A stretch of 64,000 nt of DNA from Raphanus sativus (GCF_000801105.2 NC_079519.1:7314668-7378667), one strand, 5' to 3'. Shown: positions 35,955 to 48,818, numbered from the stretch's first letter. Numbers and translations are program-made. The notes: generated from the sequence alone by a model not told the origin.

Positions 35955-36589
35955 TCTATATTATTAAAACTGAAGTACAAATTAGGTTTGTTTGAAAACC
36001 TAGATAGTAATATTTTTTAAAAAAATTGTTTAGAAATATGGATAGTAAATTAAAAAAAAAAATTCTAAAGACCGATGGCTTAGCACGTAGTGCTAGGAAA
36101 CATCGTCATTTGTTGTGCACATGGATGTAGAGCTACCAATTTGATTTACAGAGTCCGATTAAGTCTGTAAAAGTAGATGACATAAAAAAATTAAAAAAAA
36201 TATTTGGAAACATGAATAACAGTTTTAAAAAGAATAAAAAAGTTTGTTTGTAAATATAGATAGTAGTTTAGAAAAGGTTTGTTTGGAAACATGGATATCA
36301 ATTTTTTTAAAAAAGAGGTTTGTTTGGAAACATGAATAACAATTTAAAAAAGAGGTTTTTTTTGGAAACTTGAATAACAATATCAAAAAATATAATGTTG
36401 TTTGGAAATATGGATAACAATATATAAAAAAATTGATTTATGTTATTAAGAAAATTTGGAAATCCATTATATTATGAGAAACTATCTATTTGGACAAACT
36501 TTAAAATATACGAAATCAGCTAATATAATTATCTAAAAACATTTTTATCTAAAATAATCATAAAATAAAATTCAAACTTTATATACATA
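35955..36589 (+). mobile_element. Helitron 5' end with GTTTGGAAACATG repeats
   Basis: A host A is followed by TCTATATTATTAAAACTGAAG, a typical Brassicaceae Helitron 5' terminus. Inside, at 35980-36420, TTTGTTTGGAAACATGGATA-type units recur about eight times, each followed by poly-A/T. The same motif fills the Helitron at 53962-54610. No matching 3' terminus found before the next element. Confidence 0.55.
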
Positions 36590-37321
36590 CTAGATTCTGA
36601 CCCTCTCTTGAAAAAGCGGGTATATTTTTTGTTTTTATTTTTTCGAGAAATTTAATTTTTATATTTGTGTTATTTTTGTAATCATACTTGTGTTTAATAT
36701 TAATATAACTTAATATAATTTTTGGTAACTGTATTAAATATGTCAAATTACATAATTATACACTTAAGTTATATGTATTCCAGAAATTAGTTTTAAATTT
36801 TTATTCCTAAAGTCTACATATTATTTTTTTAGTAGTTATCTAACATAATTAGTTAATAATAGTTGTACCAAAAAACCAACTTGCAATCATCCCAAAAATC
36901 AAAGTCTCATACTCTATTAGATTTGACATAAATACTCAAAATATATTTGAAATAGTTCTTAAAGTGTTATATCCGAAAATCAATATTAAATCTAACGTGC
37001 ACCGAAAACCAAACAAAATTGTTGAAAAATGTTTGAAAATAATAATTTGTAATATATATATATATATATTTATTTATTTATATATATGTAAATGGGTTAA
37101 TATGGTCTTCACTAATTTTACGTAAAATCACATTTAATAAATATTTTTAATTGAATAACCTATTTAAAATCCATTAAACTAAAACCCGTAAAATATATTT
37201 GTATAAAATACTTCCATAATAAAAATATCAAATCAATATTAAAAATATACTCATAATTTAAATTAGATATTGGCCATGTAATTGGATATCAAGTAGAAGA
37301 TGACAGAAACCTTAAATAATA
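36590..37321 (-). mobile_element. Helitron (minus strand), 3' end at 36590
   Basis: Plus-strand A then CTAGATTCTGACCCTC, with an imperfect hairpin ending GCGGGTATA, is a Helitron 3' terminus read on the minus strand. The 5' end probably abuts the next one near 37325 (minus-strand TAGTATTATTTAAGGTTTC). The interior is AT-rich and shares its first 80 bp with the neighbour. Confidence 0.55.
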
Positions 37322-37345
37322 CTAGATTTTGACCCGCCCCTAAAA
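37322..37345 (-). mobile_element. Helitron 3' terminus (minus strand)
   Basis: A host A followed by CTAGATTTTGACCCGCCC and GGGCGGGTATA: a perfect 7-bp stem CCCGCCC/GGGCGGG separated by CTAAAA. A degenerate Helitron-like 3' end in the opposite orientation (TCAAAATCTAG then T) lies at 39911-39921. The 2.6 kb between holds no coding sequence. Confidence 0.65.
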
Positions 37346-39204
37346 GGGCGGGTATATTTTTTGTTTGAAATTTATTTTTGATATTTGTTTTTTTCTTTCT
37401 GATTGTATTTGTATTTTTTTTTAATTATATTTGCGTATAAATTTTAATCAAAATATATTTTATTAAATAATAGCAATTTAAAATTGATCCGGTATATGTA
37501 CGGTTAAGGCTGAGTTGCGGGTCGAACTCGCCCGCTGACCCGCCAACCCGCGTATTTTCAATGTTGTTTTGGTTAGAAAAATATGACCGGCACAACTCGC
37601 GAACAAATAATTTGGTACCCGCACCCACTCCGCTTAATTTTGTGGTTATCTATTGGTTATATATATTTTAAAAATCAATATTTAATTTATTTATTATAAA
37701 AATATATTTATAATAGGAAATTTATACATTATTTAAATTTTAAATTATTACTTTTAAATTTTTTTATTTTTAAAAATATTTACTTTTTTAATTTTTAATT
37801 TTACTTTTTACCTTTTAAATACTTTGCGGGTCAACGGGTAGCCGCGATCCAAAATCTACCCAACCCACTTATGATTCCTCCTTAAAATGATGAATATATT
37901 TTTGTTTTATATTTTAAGAAATATAATTTTTATAAAATCAAAGCTGTAACCAGTAACAAACAACAAACTGTCACATGTCAGTTCAGATTCTTTTGAAAAA
38001 GATTGTGTAACTGTTTATTTGGCCAATTAGTTATTATTAATAGAATAAATAAATAATTAGATATAACATATATCAATATTTAGAAGATGATTATGGTTAT
38101 TTTAGATGTGTTTCTAAAATAAATAGTTGGATATAATATTTATCGTATTGATCATGTCCTTAATCTAATAGAATAGATGGAAGATGGTTACGTAAAATAT
38201 ACAAAATTCGAAATTGAAATGAGAATAATATATTTTGTTACTGGAATATTTTTTTTTTGTTAAATAAATACTGTGATTTGGAATTATATATATAGGCTAT
38301 TTTATTATTAGGTAACAGAAAAGAGTAAGAAAAAGGAAAACAAAAATATATTTTTCAAATTTTGATTGCAATATTCGTAGCCCTTAAAAATAGAAATAAT
38401 AGTTAATAAAGTAACTGTATTTCACACGTTATGCAGTTACATTGTTTTGTTTTTTTTGGTCGACTTTTTCTTTTCTTTTTTACTGTTTTCTTTTCCTTTA
38501 TGCAGTTACATTATTACTTATTATTACTTATGCAATTACAATATATCTTAAGCGGTTATATTTAGATGCTATTTTTTTAGTGGATCCAACAAATATTAAT
38601 CGGTCATGCTGGAAAATTAATAGAATAGATTGCAGAAAAAATGGTGGCTACATCCATTTTTATAATGTTTATAATTAATTTGATGCAGTGATGCGATTAT
38701 TACGCTGAAGTAAACATAATTCGATTGGTCCAGCCCGATTATTATGCTGAGTGGTAGTTATATCCGTAATATAATTATATGCAGTTAGTATTTTTTAAGT
38801 ATAGATAATTGAAAACAATTAGTTGGACACAACCTATATCAATGGGACATGATCCAAAATTAATAGTATTGATTTCAAATCAAAATAATAATTTAAATTT
38901 GATGTATATCAAAATTGATTCAAAAATATACATATATTTAAAATTTTATTTTTACTAAAATATTTCCAATAACCATTATTAATTTTTTTAATATATGTAA
39001 GAAAAAGACAATATAAAGTCCAATTTTATAAACCAATTTAACTTATGGTTATTAGATTTTACATTGAATTTTAAAATATAATATATGTGATATTTATATG
39101 ATAGTATGTATAAAATATCATTAATTATATGATTACTTATATGATGGTACATATAAAATATAATTAATTAATTGTGAGTGTTTATGTTACTAAGGTTTTG
39201 AGTA

Positions 39205-39586
39205 GGGATGGACGTTCGGATACCCATTCTGGTTCAGTTCGGGTCTATTTGGGTTTGAGGTTTTCGGAATCAAGGATTTCAGTCTCATTCGAATATTTCT
39301 AAATTTTGCTTCAGATTCAACTCAGATCTTTGTGGGTTTGGTTAGGGTTGGGATAACCCATTTAAATTATTTTAAGAAAAATTTAAATTCATTTTATACT
39401 TTAATTTTCTCAAAATCTATAAACAAAATAATATATTACATATAAATTTGAATAACATATATCAAAATACCTAAACTTAACATATAAATTGTTTTGATTT
39501 AAATATTTGGATGGATAATCAATAATTATTTTAAGTATTTTTGGTGTTTTGGATATACTTTAACTATTTTATATATTTACTTTTGA

Positions 39587-39624
<38 letters not shown>

Positions 39625-39858
39625 GTATTTAAACCAACTTAAAAGTACCATACATATATTTTAGATTTTTATGTACATTAAATCTAAAAATGGTTAATTT
39701 ATATCAGTATACAAGTCTGTTACATATACATCGGATTCGGTTTCAGTTTTCTATAAAAATGAATAATTTGGATATTTAATCAATTTTGGTTCGGATTTGA
39801 TACTACTTTTTGATTGGGATCGGTTAATTTTTTTGATCCAGATTTTTTTGCCCAGCCC
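39205..39858. mobile_element. Probable MITE with TTCGG-rich ends
   Basis: Left end GGGATGGACGTTCGGATAC and right end ATTTTTTTGCCCAGCCC are imperfect inverted repeats, each flanked by TA. The ends are rich in GTTCGG/GGGT motifs, as in the module at 26572-27112. It contains (TA)n at 39594-39620. Superfamily uncertain. Confidence 0.4.
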
Positions 39859-39921
39859 TAATATTAATATGAAAAACAAATAGCAATATATCTTAGCGCA
39901 GGCATGAGAATCAAAATCTAG

Positions 39922-40318
39922 TTAAGTTTTAAGAAAGGTACCAAATGAGTACTTGCTGCTAGGACTAGGACCTAATAAAAACTAAAATCTAACCTGATTC
40001 CTATAAAAATAAAATTTAATAGACTGATCTGAATCTGATATAAATATCGGATGAATCATGTTTTAAGGTATTTCAGATTATGACTGATTCCAAATCCAAA
40101 TAGATATTCCAAAAAAACTAAATAGAATAAATAAAAATTCCATAAGAATTTGTACCAAACTTAATTTGTAATAAACTCATTAATTTACTTGTCCGATAGG
40201 GTAGCTAAATACATTCTCCTAGGAGACAGGAACCATAATTAACTTTCTCTCTCTCGTTAGAATCTCATTCTTCTGATGAAGAAGAATAAGAAGCAGTCGG
40301 CATTCCTACCAATTTTTT

Positions 40319-40374
<56 letters not shown>

Positions 40375-41785
40375 GTAGATCTAAGAGAGTTTATAGTTGG
40401 GGCACTATCATAGAATTTTGAATTAGTTGGAGACACTATCATAGGTTTTTAGTCAATTAGAAATAATTTTCATAAGATTAGTTAAAGAAAACTGTGTTTA
40501 ATGCCTTTCCTCAAAAAAAAAAAAAAAAGTTGAATCGTCGAACGTGACCTCGTTCCATATGAACGTATGTATGTCCGCCAATATACATATATAACAATAA
40601 TCTCCGCATCTATAAAATTCTAGCTCGGTAAGTTACAATTTTCACATATTTTCGTGATAAAACATAGCATGCTTAGAATTTGTTTTCCCTGAATAGTAAA
40701 TGAGACATAATAAACATAAAATGTAGGTATATTAGTTAGCTTGCATATATTCTATAACTTTAAGTAAACTCTATAAATGTTTTTTGTCAGCATAAACTCT
40801 ATAACTTTAAGTATAAAATTTTTTGTTCTAAAAAAAACTTTAAAACTTCAAATTTGAAGTTTCAACTTTTTATTTACATTTTGGTCTTACAATTACACAT
40901 TTTATTTATGATTCTTAAATATTTTTTCATTTCTAATTTTAATATTTTAAAAAATTTATATATATCTCATAAATCTCAGATTAACTTCTATAAATTTAAG
41001 TTTTACACATAAAATTAAAAATTTTAAAACAAGTTTTATATTTTTTTTAAAAGTAAAATTAGACAACAAGAATATTACAAAACAAACTTAATTGAAAACC
41101 TTTTAAAAAGGTACATAAAGACGGAATTATTATAAAAATTTAAATATTATAACAACACTAATAATCACAATTTTTACCTTGTAATTTACAAATTAAAAAT
41201 AAAGAGAGTCATTTCTTACTTCGAAATGCACTAGTCGATCATATATGAGAGCGTTACGGAAATAATTTTGTGGAATAATGTGGTATTTTGCTTGTAGTTT
41301 AACATTTAATTATTTATTTATATTTCTAGTTTTATATTTTAATGTAAGTTTTTATTAATTAATACATTTGTAATATTTTTTATATGTGATAGTTATTTAT
41401 AAATTTATATTAGTTATGACAAATATAAAGACCATAATATAAATTATAAATAATTTTGAAGTTAATTTTGAAATTTTACTTTTGGAAAAAAACATCTGAA
41501 AACTTCAAATATAGAGTTTAGAAAATTTCAAAATAGAGAGTGTTTTTCGAGATGTTCTAATATAAACCAAGCATATGTAAAAACAAAAATTTAGGATTAA
41601 AACGGTAATAATTCGAATCTTTGACAGGGTATCATAAATGTACAGACTTTTGGATTTATTTGTGACTAAACGGATTGAGGCCTTATGTATCGTCATTGAT
41701 AAGCAAAGGACCCCCAAAAAGGGGTGGGTGAAACGTCTTTGTAACTTAAAAGTATTGGTGGCGATTTGGTGTATTGACATGATAA
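39922..41785. other. AT-rich intergenic with a long (TA)n run
   Basis: Contains an uninterrupted (AT)25 at 40322-40371. The 40790-41560 part has repeated AACTCTATAACTTTAAGTA and a palindrome CTTCAAATTTGAAG, possibly a degraded MITE. No gene. Confidence 0.45.
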
Positions 41786-42037
41786 GAGAATCTCCAATGT
41801 AAAACTCTATTTTTTCCTCTAAAATGGAGTAAAAGTGAATATAGAGTAAAATTGCTCAAACCCTATTCCATTTTTCACTCCATAATGGAGTAATGAACAA
41901 ACAAAAAATAGATTACTCCATTTATGAAGTAAACTTTAAAATAGAGTGAGATATGGAGTTGGGTTGGAGCATATATTAATCCATAATCACTTTTACTCCA
42001 TTTTGGAGTTAAAAATGGAGTTGGGTTGGAGATGCCC
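41786..42037. mobile_element. Harbinger/Tourist-type MITE ('CATCTCCAACCC' family)
   Basis: A 252-bp element flanked by TAA (41783-41785 and 42038-42040). It starts GAGAATCTCCAATG and ends GGTTGGAGATGCCC. The interior is rich in ACTCCATTTTGGAGT palindromes. It is a widespread Brassicaceae MITE type and noncoding. Confidence 0.8.
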
Positions 42038-42040
42038 TAA

Positions 42041-44444
42041 CAAGGGACCTTCACGCGCACCAATGGTAATTCACCTTATTGCTATTTTCAATATCAACCA
42101 ATGGTTTCCCATGAAAAAACAAATTTTATACCTGATCTAATCTATTAAAAGAAGAATACACAATTATATTACTCTCCTTAATTTTCTAATATATATTTAT
42201 ATTTGTATACCACTAATATATTAACTGAATCTATATTTATGAATTTTTTTATCTTTAATGGATTATTAATTAATTTATCCGAAACTAAATTTATGTTTTG
42301 CCAAACAAAAACAAGACATTCTTTTATACTCTCTCCGTTTTTAAAAGACCCGGGATATAGCCCCGCGCAAGCGCGGGGTCGTGAATGTCTAAAAGAATTT
42401 TCGATTTGTGTTCATGAATTCGACTTTTAGCAACATTTTTTTTAAGAATATATAAGACATAGACCATATATCCACTCAGATTCAACATCTGATATGCTGA
42501 CTAATTGACATCCTCATTAGCTATCCAGTAAATCTCCAACCTATATAAATATAAGAAAATAATAATCTATTCCAATTTAGAAACCCCACACAATAGTAAA
42601 ACCCTTTATTAAACATAGTGCAATAATATATACATACTCAGAAAAATAGTCAATGCGGGATTTTTTAACAGAAATAAAAAATGAATCTCCATGAGCCTCT
42701 CTCAGATCTATGCGAACTCTCTCGGTCCGTCCAAAAAGTTGTGTTTTTTTTCATTGGTTTTTCCTGTAGTTATCAGCTGTGTAAACAATTTTGTTCGCCT
42801 CCTCCTTGAAACTACCAGTGTGTTCTAATTCAAATTTGAAGTATGAGAAATTAGTGAATCCCTTCATGGCGTACAGGTCTCAGCGGACAACTTCAAAAAG
42901 TAGAACAAAGAACATAGAAAAGTTGTACTAATCAAGTTTTCAGTAGGACTATGAAATTATATCAATTTAAGGAGTTTCAATGAATGTGACATTGAATAGA
43001 GCTGTTTAGAGTGTAATGGTTTATCATTGGATGTGAGAGTTAAGCGACAAAGTGGGAGAACCCTATGCCATATTCAAAGACAGTGCAAAAGAATAGACGA
43101 TTAGGAAGCTTTTTGGGTATGTCTGACGCATCAGCCTCACCTTTTAAAGGTTATGTAGAAACTGAATGCCATAGGCCGCAAGTTAATTTAAAATGACCCA
43201 ACAATCATTAATTCATTACATAATCACGTTCGAAAACTAACTGCCGAGGACCGTAAAATCACCGGAAAAACGTAATTCGGACACCAACGATGACGATTTA
43301 AACTGACTCAGTCTAAAAACCAAAATTCTTAAAAACTTAATTTTTCACTCATCTCATCTTATAATCGAGTAGTATATTTAAAAATTCATGAAGTTTTCAT
43401 GAAAATGGCAATAACGAAGAAACTGATGTATAACTCTTAAAAAATTATGAGCTGTCGGAGTCAATATGGCAGAAAGTCAAAAAGTCTAAAAAAGAAGACG
43501 AGTTGTAAAAATCATAATTGCCTTTCATTAAATTTGATCATAAAAAAATGCAAAACGCACATTTTCTCTATTCGAACACGGATTGTGAGCTTCTTTAATG
43601 ATACATAAACCACTGCACTAAGTGATATTTACTGATATTCATATGAATACATACTATTTTAAAGCAAAAATATAAAGATGGATCCCACAAACATTTATTA
43701 AAATCTGATGTGGACACCTTAAGAAGAGAAAAAAGTGTCTCATTATATATATGATTCACATTCTAAAAAAACTTTCGTTTCAAAAAGATACATTTTTATA
43801 TTTTTAATGCATTGATTAATGACAAATTGTACATTACAAAAAAATAGTTGTATATATTAAAAATTTATTGGTTAAAAATTATGGAGAATAATTTATTAAA
43901 AAAAAATGTATTGGTAACTATAATTTTATGTTTTTTCTAGTAAGTGTGAAAAATTTAAAATATATATCTTTTAAAAACATAGTGAGTATATATTTTCTCT
44001 TTTACAGTTACTCCGTTGCTTAGCAATAGATTATCTCTGTTATTTCTATAAAAAAAAATCACGGTATATATCAAAAGGTCAATGTTCATATTTCAAATTT
44101 AAAGACATATTCATGTTTCAAATTTAAGGATACACAACTTAACAATTGCTATATAAAATAGTTCCTTCATATTTTGACTATCACTATACCCCTCAATCAT
44201 CATGATAAACAACGATTTTCACTAATCATCCAGTTTCGTACCTTGCCAATCAATCAACAAAATATTTGAAATTATGATCAAAATTTACATCTTTTTAGAC
44301 CATTATCCTCACGTTTAGTCCACAGAAAAGTTTAACAAGACAACTCCTTGCAAGCAATATTAGTATGATTTAATGAATATCAATAATACATATTTTTTAG
44401 ATGCACAACTTTTAATAACATAGATTTCGAAATATAATCAAAAA
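42041..44444. other. Intergenic with a GC-rich hairpin
   Basis: At 42361-42378 CCCCGCGC-AA-GCGCGGGG is a perfect 8-bp stem, next to CCCGGGATATAG. It resembles a minus-strand Helitron 3' terminus with a mutated end. A CTCTCTCCGTTTTTAAAAG segment just before it resembles a Stowaway end. The 43740-43990 part resembles the Stowaway at 959 with degraded ends. No gene found. Confidence 0.4.
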
Positions 44445-45030
44445 CTAGATTTCGACCCGCACAACCGTGCGGATTTTATTTTCAGTTTTATATGCATATA
44501 TATTTATTTAGATCATTAGTAGTATACATTTTTAATTTTAATCATATAATTAAATATTTATAAAGATTTTTAAAATACAATAATGTATAGTTTGCATGTT
44601 ATAAAAAATCAATTGTTTAAACCGTCGTACGTATTTGTTGATTCTTATTATATATTTATCTTATTGTATTTGCATTTAGTTATTAAACATATTAATATAT
44701 ACATGAAAAACATATTTGACAATTATTTTTTCTTTAATTTATGTTAAATTTTTACCCAATTATTGTATTTGCATTTAGTTACATAATCAGTTATGTATAG
44801 GTATTCATGTATGAATTGATTCTTTAGAGTACTTTTTTTTTTGGGTTTTGAAATTAGACTCCGTTTGGATATTATAAATTTTAGGGTGGAGTTGGAGTCA
44901 GCTTTTTAGGTCCCGGTGGGTTCGGTTCTGATGTATATGAACTTGAAAATGAATAAAAGTATCGTTAAACAATTAATAAAAAAATAAAATTGAGACCAGC
45001 ACCCGCACAGACGTGCGGATCAAACTCTAG
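44445..45030. mobile_element. Element bounded by two inverted Helitron-like 3' ends
   Basis: The left boundary is a host A followed by CTAGATTTCGACCCGCAC, with stem CCGCAC/GTGCGG. The right boundary has stem CCGCAC/GTGCGG followed by ATCAAACTCTAG and a host T. Both ends read outward as Helitron 3' termini, giving about 29 bp of imperfect terminal inversion. Length 586 bp. The interior includes a short GGTCCCGGTGGGTTCGG module and no coding frame. Confidence 0.6.
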
Positions 45031-45147
45031 TTTAAATTAATCTGAAATGCATGACCATATTAACCTAAGTAATTAATATGATTCGAGTTCATATTGGACC
45101 ATCAAATTTGGTGGTTTATAGGTGATGATTTTATGATTTACATATTA

Positions 45148-45394
45148 CTCTTTTCGTTTCATTATAAGTGTTATCTTGATATTTTTCACGGAGTTTAAAA
45201 AAATTGTATAATAGACTAATATTTCTCTATTTATTGTATGATTAATTTAATAAAATAATTTAAATAAAATATATTGATTATTCAAAAGGGTAAAAAATAG
45301 ATATTATGTACATATTTACATTGAAATTGTAGAATGACATTTATTTTGAAAAAATAAAAAAATCTAAAATGACATTTATACAAAACAAAGGGGG
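45148..45394. mobile_element. Stowaway-like MITE
   Basis: A 247-bp element starting CTCTTTTCGTTTCATTATAAG and ending TATACAAAACAAAGGGGG, flanked by TA on both sides. Internal bases next to the ends (GTGTTATC and AATGACATT) are also roughly complementary. Noncoding. Confidence 0.65.
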
Positions 45395-45396
45395 TA

Positions 45397-47408
45397 TTTA
45401 TTTGGGGATAACCTATCACAGCTAGCAAACCAAAATTTTAAAACAGTGTATGCAACTAAAAACAACAAATTTATTACTATTTAAACATATATATAAATTT
45501 AGTGTTAGTTAACTTGATATTGATAAACTATTTTGAAATCTTTTGTTATTAAATATTCATTATTTTTAAAATGTTGTATGTTTTGAAATTTTTATTAAGA
45601 AAGCATATTGAATTTTATGATTAATCATTTCTATTAGTTTAGCCAATCAAAATTAAAATAAACACAATTAGTCTTTGAATTTTACAATTTACTATTATTA
45701 TATAATAAAATGGTTAAAATGTACAACATATATCGTTTTGAAGTAAATTTTTCTAAAACATTCTAAAAATATATATATATTTTTTAATTTGTGTACTTTA
45801 GGATCGTTGTAGACATTTTAAAATATTTGTGCTAATTTTCTTAGTTTTTTTTGTAACACAATGCTGAGTTTCTTAGTAAAAATTATAAAATTCAACCTTT
45901 ATAGTTTTAGACTAAACTTTAGAGTAGTTTAATAAAAACTATAATCAAACTTATTTCATCTAATATCATCTAAGAACTTACAAAAAATGATTTTAATTAT
46001 AGATTACACTTATGATAAAAAAATTGTCTCATACATGATTTTTGTTATAAAGATTTAAAATAAAAATAAAAGAGGTTCAAAACAAAATCTACATTGATTA
46101 CACTTGAGAAAAGCCGGTTTCAGTTATAAAAATTTCCACTGAAATCTTGTTAATACGTGAAAACGTGTTTAAAACCTTTACTATTTTTATCATCATTTTT
46201 ATGAAGACCCAAACAACACCATCCATAGCTTGATGATTTTAATTATCATTTGATTTAGATGATAATAATTGTAACCTTGATTGAAAACAATTCAACGCAC
46301 CGTTTCAAGTTATTTAAAATTTACTAAAGTAAATAAACTAAAATTTAATATTTTTTAATGTTAGTAAATAAACTAAAACTATTTCTACGACTCATGTTCC
46401 TATATATTAAAGTGCTTTTATTCAGGACATGTTGGTAGGGGAAGATCAGAATGCTGTGGGCACACTTTAATCTTAGAAAACAGAATTAAAACCAATAAAG
46501 TTTTAGATGTACCTTTTTATTTAAAAAAATATATATATTATGAAAAAAATTGTTTAACAATATATTATGAAATAAAATTGTTTAAGCTCAATATCCACGA
46601 TAATAAATATTTTTAACCTGATAAACTTTAAGACAGAGCAAAACCTCTAATTTAATGGTCTCGTTAATATCTAGTCGTAATATGATCTTGTTTCAAATTT
46701 GATGCTCATTTCCCTAATCTCCAAACCAAAATCTCAACCAAGAAAAGAAAAGTAGTATTTTCCCTTGATGACATCAAAAGGTGGACATTTTGTCCTCCAA
46801 TCACTTTTTCTTTTTCCCAATAGTAGTGTCACTATTAACACACCTTGCACTATATGTAGAAATGATTAAAATGTGTATTATTTTGTTTTCCCCAACAACT
46901 GAATTATTTTGCTTCTGAAATTTACCCTCGGTTTTGTTTTGAAGTGGATTCTGAATTCTGAATTATTCAATGTAAAAGATTGAGCTTTAGTGGAATTTCC
47001 ATCGGTTATTATTGTTTTCTTAAACAAAAGGCCTACAACATTAATTTCTTTTTGGACCAAACAATATTAAATTCTTCCGAGAAAGTTATAGTTAACACAA
47101 ATGATCAAATCCTAAAATTAAAAGTAGTGTCGCATGTTCTTTTCTAGTCCTGTTTTCTGTTGAATAGAGCTTTTATCCCAAAAAAATAACTTAGCATTTA
47201 AGAAAAAAGTAAGCTTAACGGTCATTAAGTTTATAAAAAAAGTGTTGATCCAAGGCAAATATCTCACAATATTCAAATAATACCAACCAAATTTTCAGAG
47301 TAACTAAGATGGATCAACATCGAACTAGACAGGATCGAAGATTAATATAGTATATGTGAACATTATAATTATACTAATTAAACGATTTAAAACGTGTTAT
47401 ATGTTTTT
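45397..47408. other. Intergenic downstream of the MYB gene
   Basis: AT-rich with no gene. A Helitron 5'-like sequence (TCCTATATATTAAAGTGC) lies at about 46399 without a recognised 3' end. The last few hundred bases should include the MYB 3' UTR. Confidence 0.4.
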
Positions 47409-48818
47409 TCACGTAACGCTGATGGGTCTAATATTTGATTCGGAAGCCTGAAGAGACGCAAGCTTCAGATCAAGATCAAGTCCACCTGAGTTACCCGACT
47501 CGGATACTTCCGGATCTTGATATCCAAGACAAGGATTGACTGATCCTGGTTTCCAAACAACATCTGTGGTCGACCCAATATGATCATTATATGGAATGGT
47601 GCTATTTTCTTCAACGTTGCTGGCGAAAACCTGTTGAACATATAAATTGACAAACAATTTTATAACTCAAATAATTTTATAACTCATCAAGAAGCTATAT
47701 GTTCATGTGTACTTATTATTGTTTACACAAAGCTTAAGAATTCTTATCGACTTTTTGTTTATAATTTGTTGACATTTAATATTTAAAATAAATAGGAATT
47801 CTTTTTTTTTTGAGAAAAGAAAATAAATAGGAATTTCTTTTACTAAAACAGTATAAATTTTCTTTTAAATCTTTTAAGATGTGACTTTTTCCGCTAAGGA
47901 ATTTGCTTAAAAGAAATTTTTTTTCTGAAGTTTTGTTTTCAGAGTTCCGTGCGTAGAGTTAATTTTTTTTTTTGAGAAATGAGTTAAATTATTTTTTTTC
48001 ATGTATAAAAGATTAAAACTTGCCATATCAAAGAGGCTGGTGCGGCGTCTCTTGTGATGGAGTGTGGTGGCTTGACGGAGAAAGTATTTTTGAGCATGAC
48101 TTGCCACTTGTGTCGGAGATTTTGTGACGACAAAGTTTCTAGAGATTCCTCTCCAATCTCCTTTTCCAAGCTTTTCTAATCCAATTAAAAATGTACGGTG
48201 CTCTTCCTCCGTCCATGGAACCCCTACTCATTAAAAAAATATTCATAATTCTATCTAAAAGAAGCCGAGTCTAAAGATCGGGTTGTAGACTTGTAGATGC
48301 ATCATTTTTTGCTTCACAATGAAATTTACACATATATTTCATGCTCTCGGCAAAGTTTGAAATATAGTCTAATCGATTAATTGACATAGGGGAATAGTTG
48401 ATTATAATACGGTCACTTGTCATATATTTGTGAGAAGCGTTTAATTTTATATAATGATATATTCTAAAATTTTAAAATATGTCAAAACCAATCATAATCT
48501 AATGGAAACCCCAAACAAATATGTAAAAAACATGTCAAAGTTGTAACCCTTTTTGCGGTCGTGTGCTCTATGGGTGAGACCGTCGGAGAGATAACCGGCG
48601 AAGGAAGAGGAAGAGGTAGAACATGCTGGCAGGCAATCCATGCTAAAGCTTTTCTTCATTGCGGCGGCTAAAAGTGACGACGGTGGAGGGAGAGGTGGCG
48701 GCGGAGAAGAGCCTCTAGTGTCTACATGAACACCAAAGAGCCGAATGACTCTTGTTTTGTAAGAACATGTCCTTGAGTTATGTCCTACGTTTCCACAGTG
48801 TGAGCATCTTCTGCCCAT
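47409..48818 (-). CDS. Zinc-knuckle MYB-related (SHAQKYF) transcription factor, At5g56840-like
   Basis: Nuclear single-repeat MYB of the KUA1/MYBS group, probably a repressor. Exons (minus): 48818-48548, 48223-48024, 47630-47409; total 693 nt, 230 aa. Residues 5-18 form a CX2CX4HX4C zinc knuckle. RLFGV (residues 26-30) matches the R/KLFGV repression motif. The SANT/MYB repeat follows [19 protein letters not shown] and ends [10 protein letters not shown]. Near the C terminus LDLDLKL fits an EAR (LxLxL) motif. Intron 1 is GT-AG, phase 1. Intron 2 stays in frame only with a GC donor (ATG then GCAAGT). The GT four bases on (48019-48018) leads to a stop after six codons. No other break. Regulation and targets unknown. 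Confidence 0.92.

Noticed and set aside
48018..48020. GT donor for MYB intron 2
   Set aside because: It breaks the frame and gives an early stop, while the GC donor four bases upstream restores the conserved C terminus.
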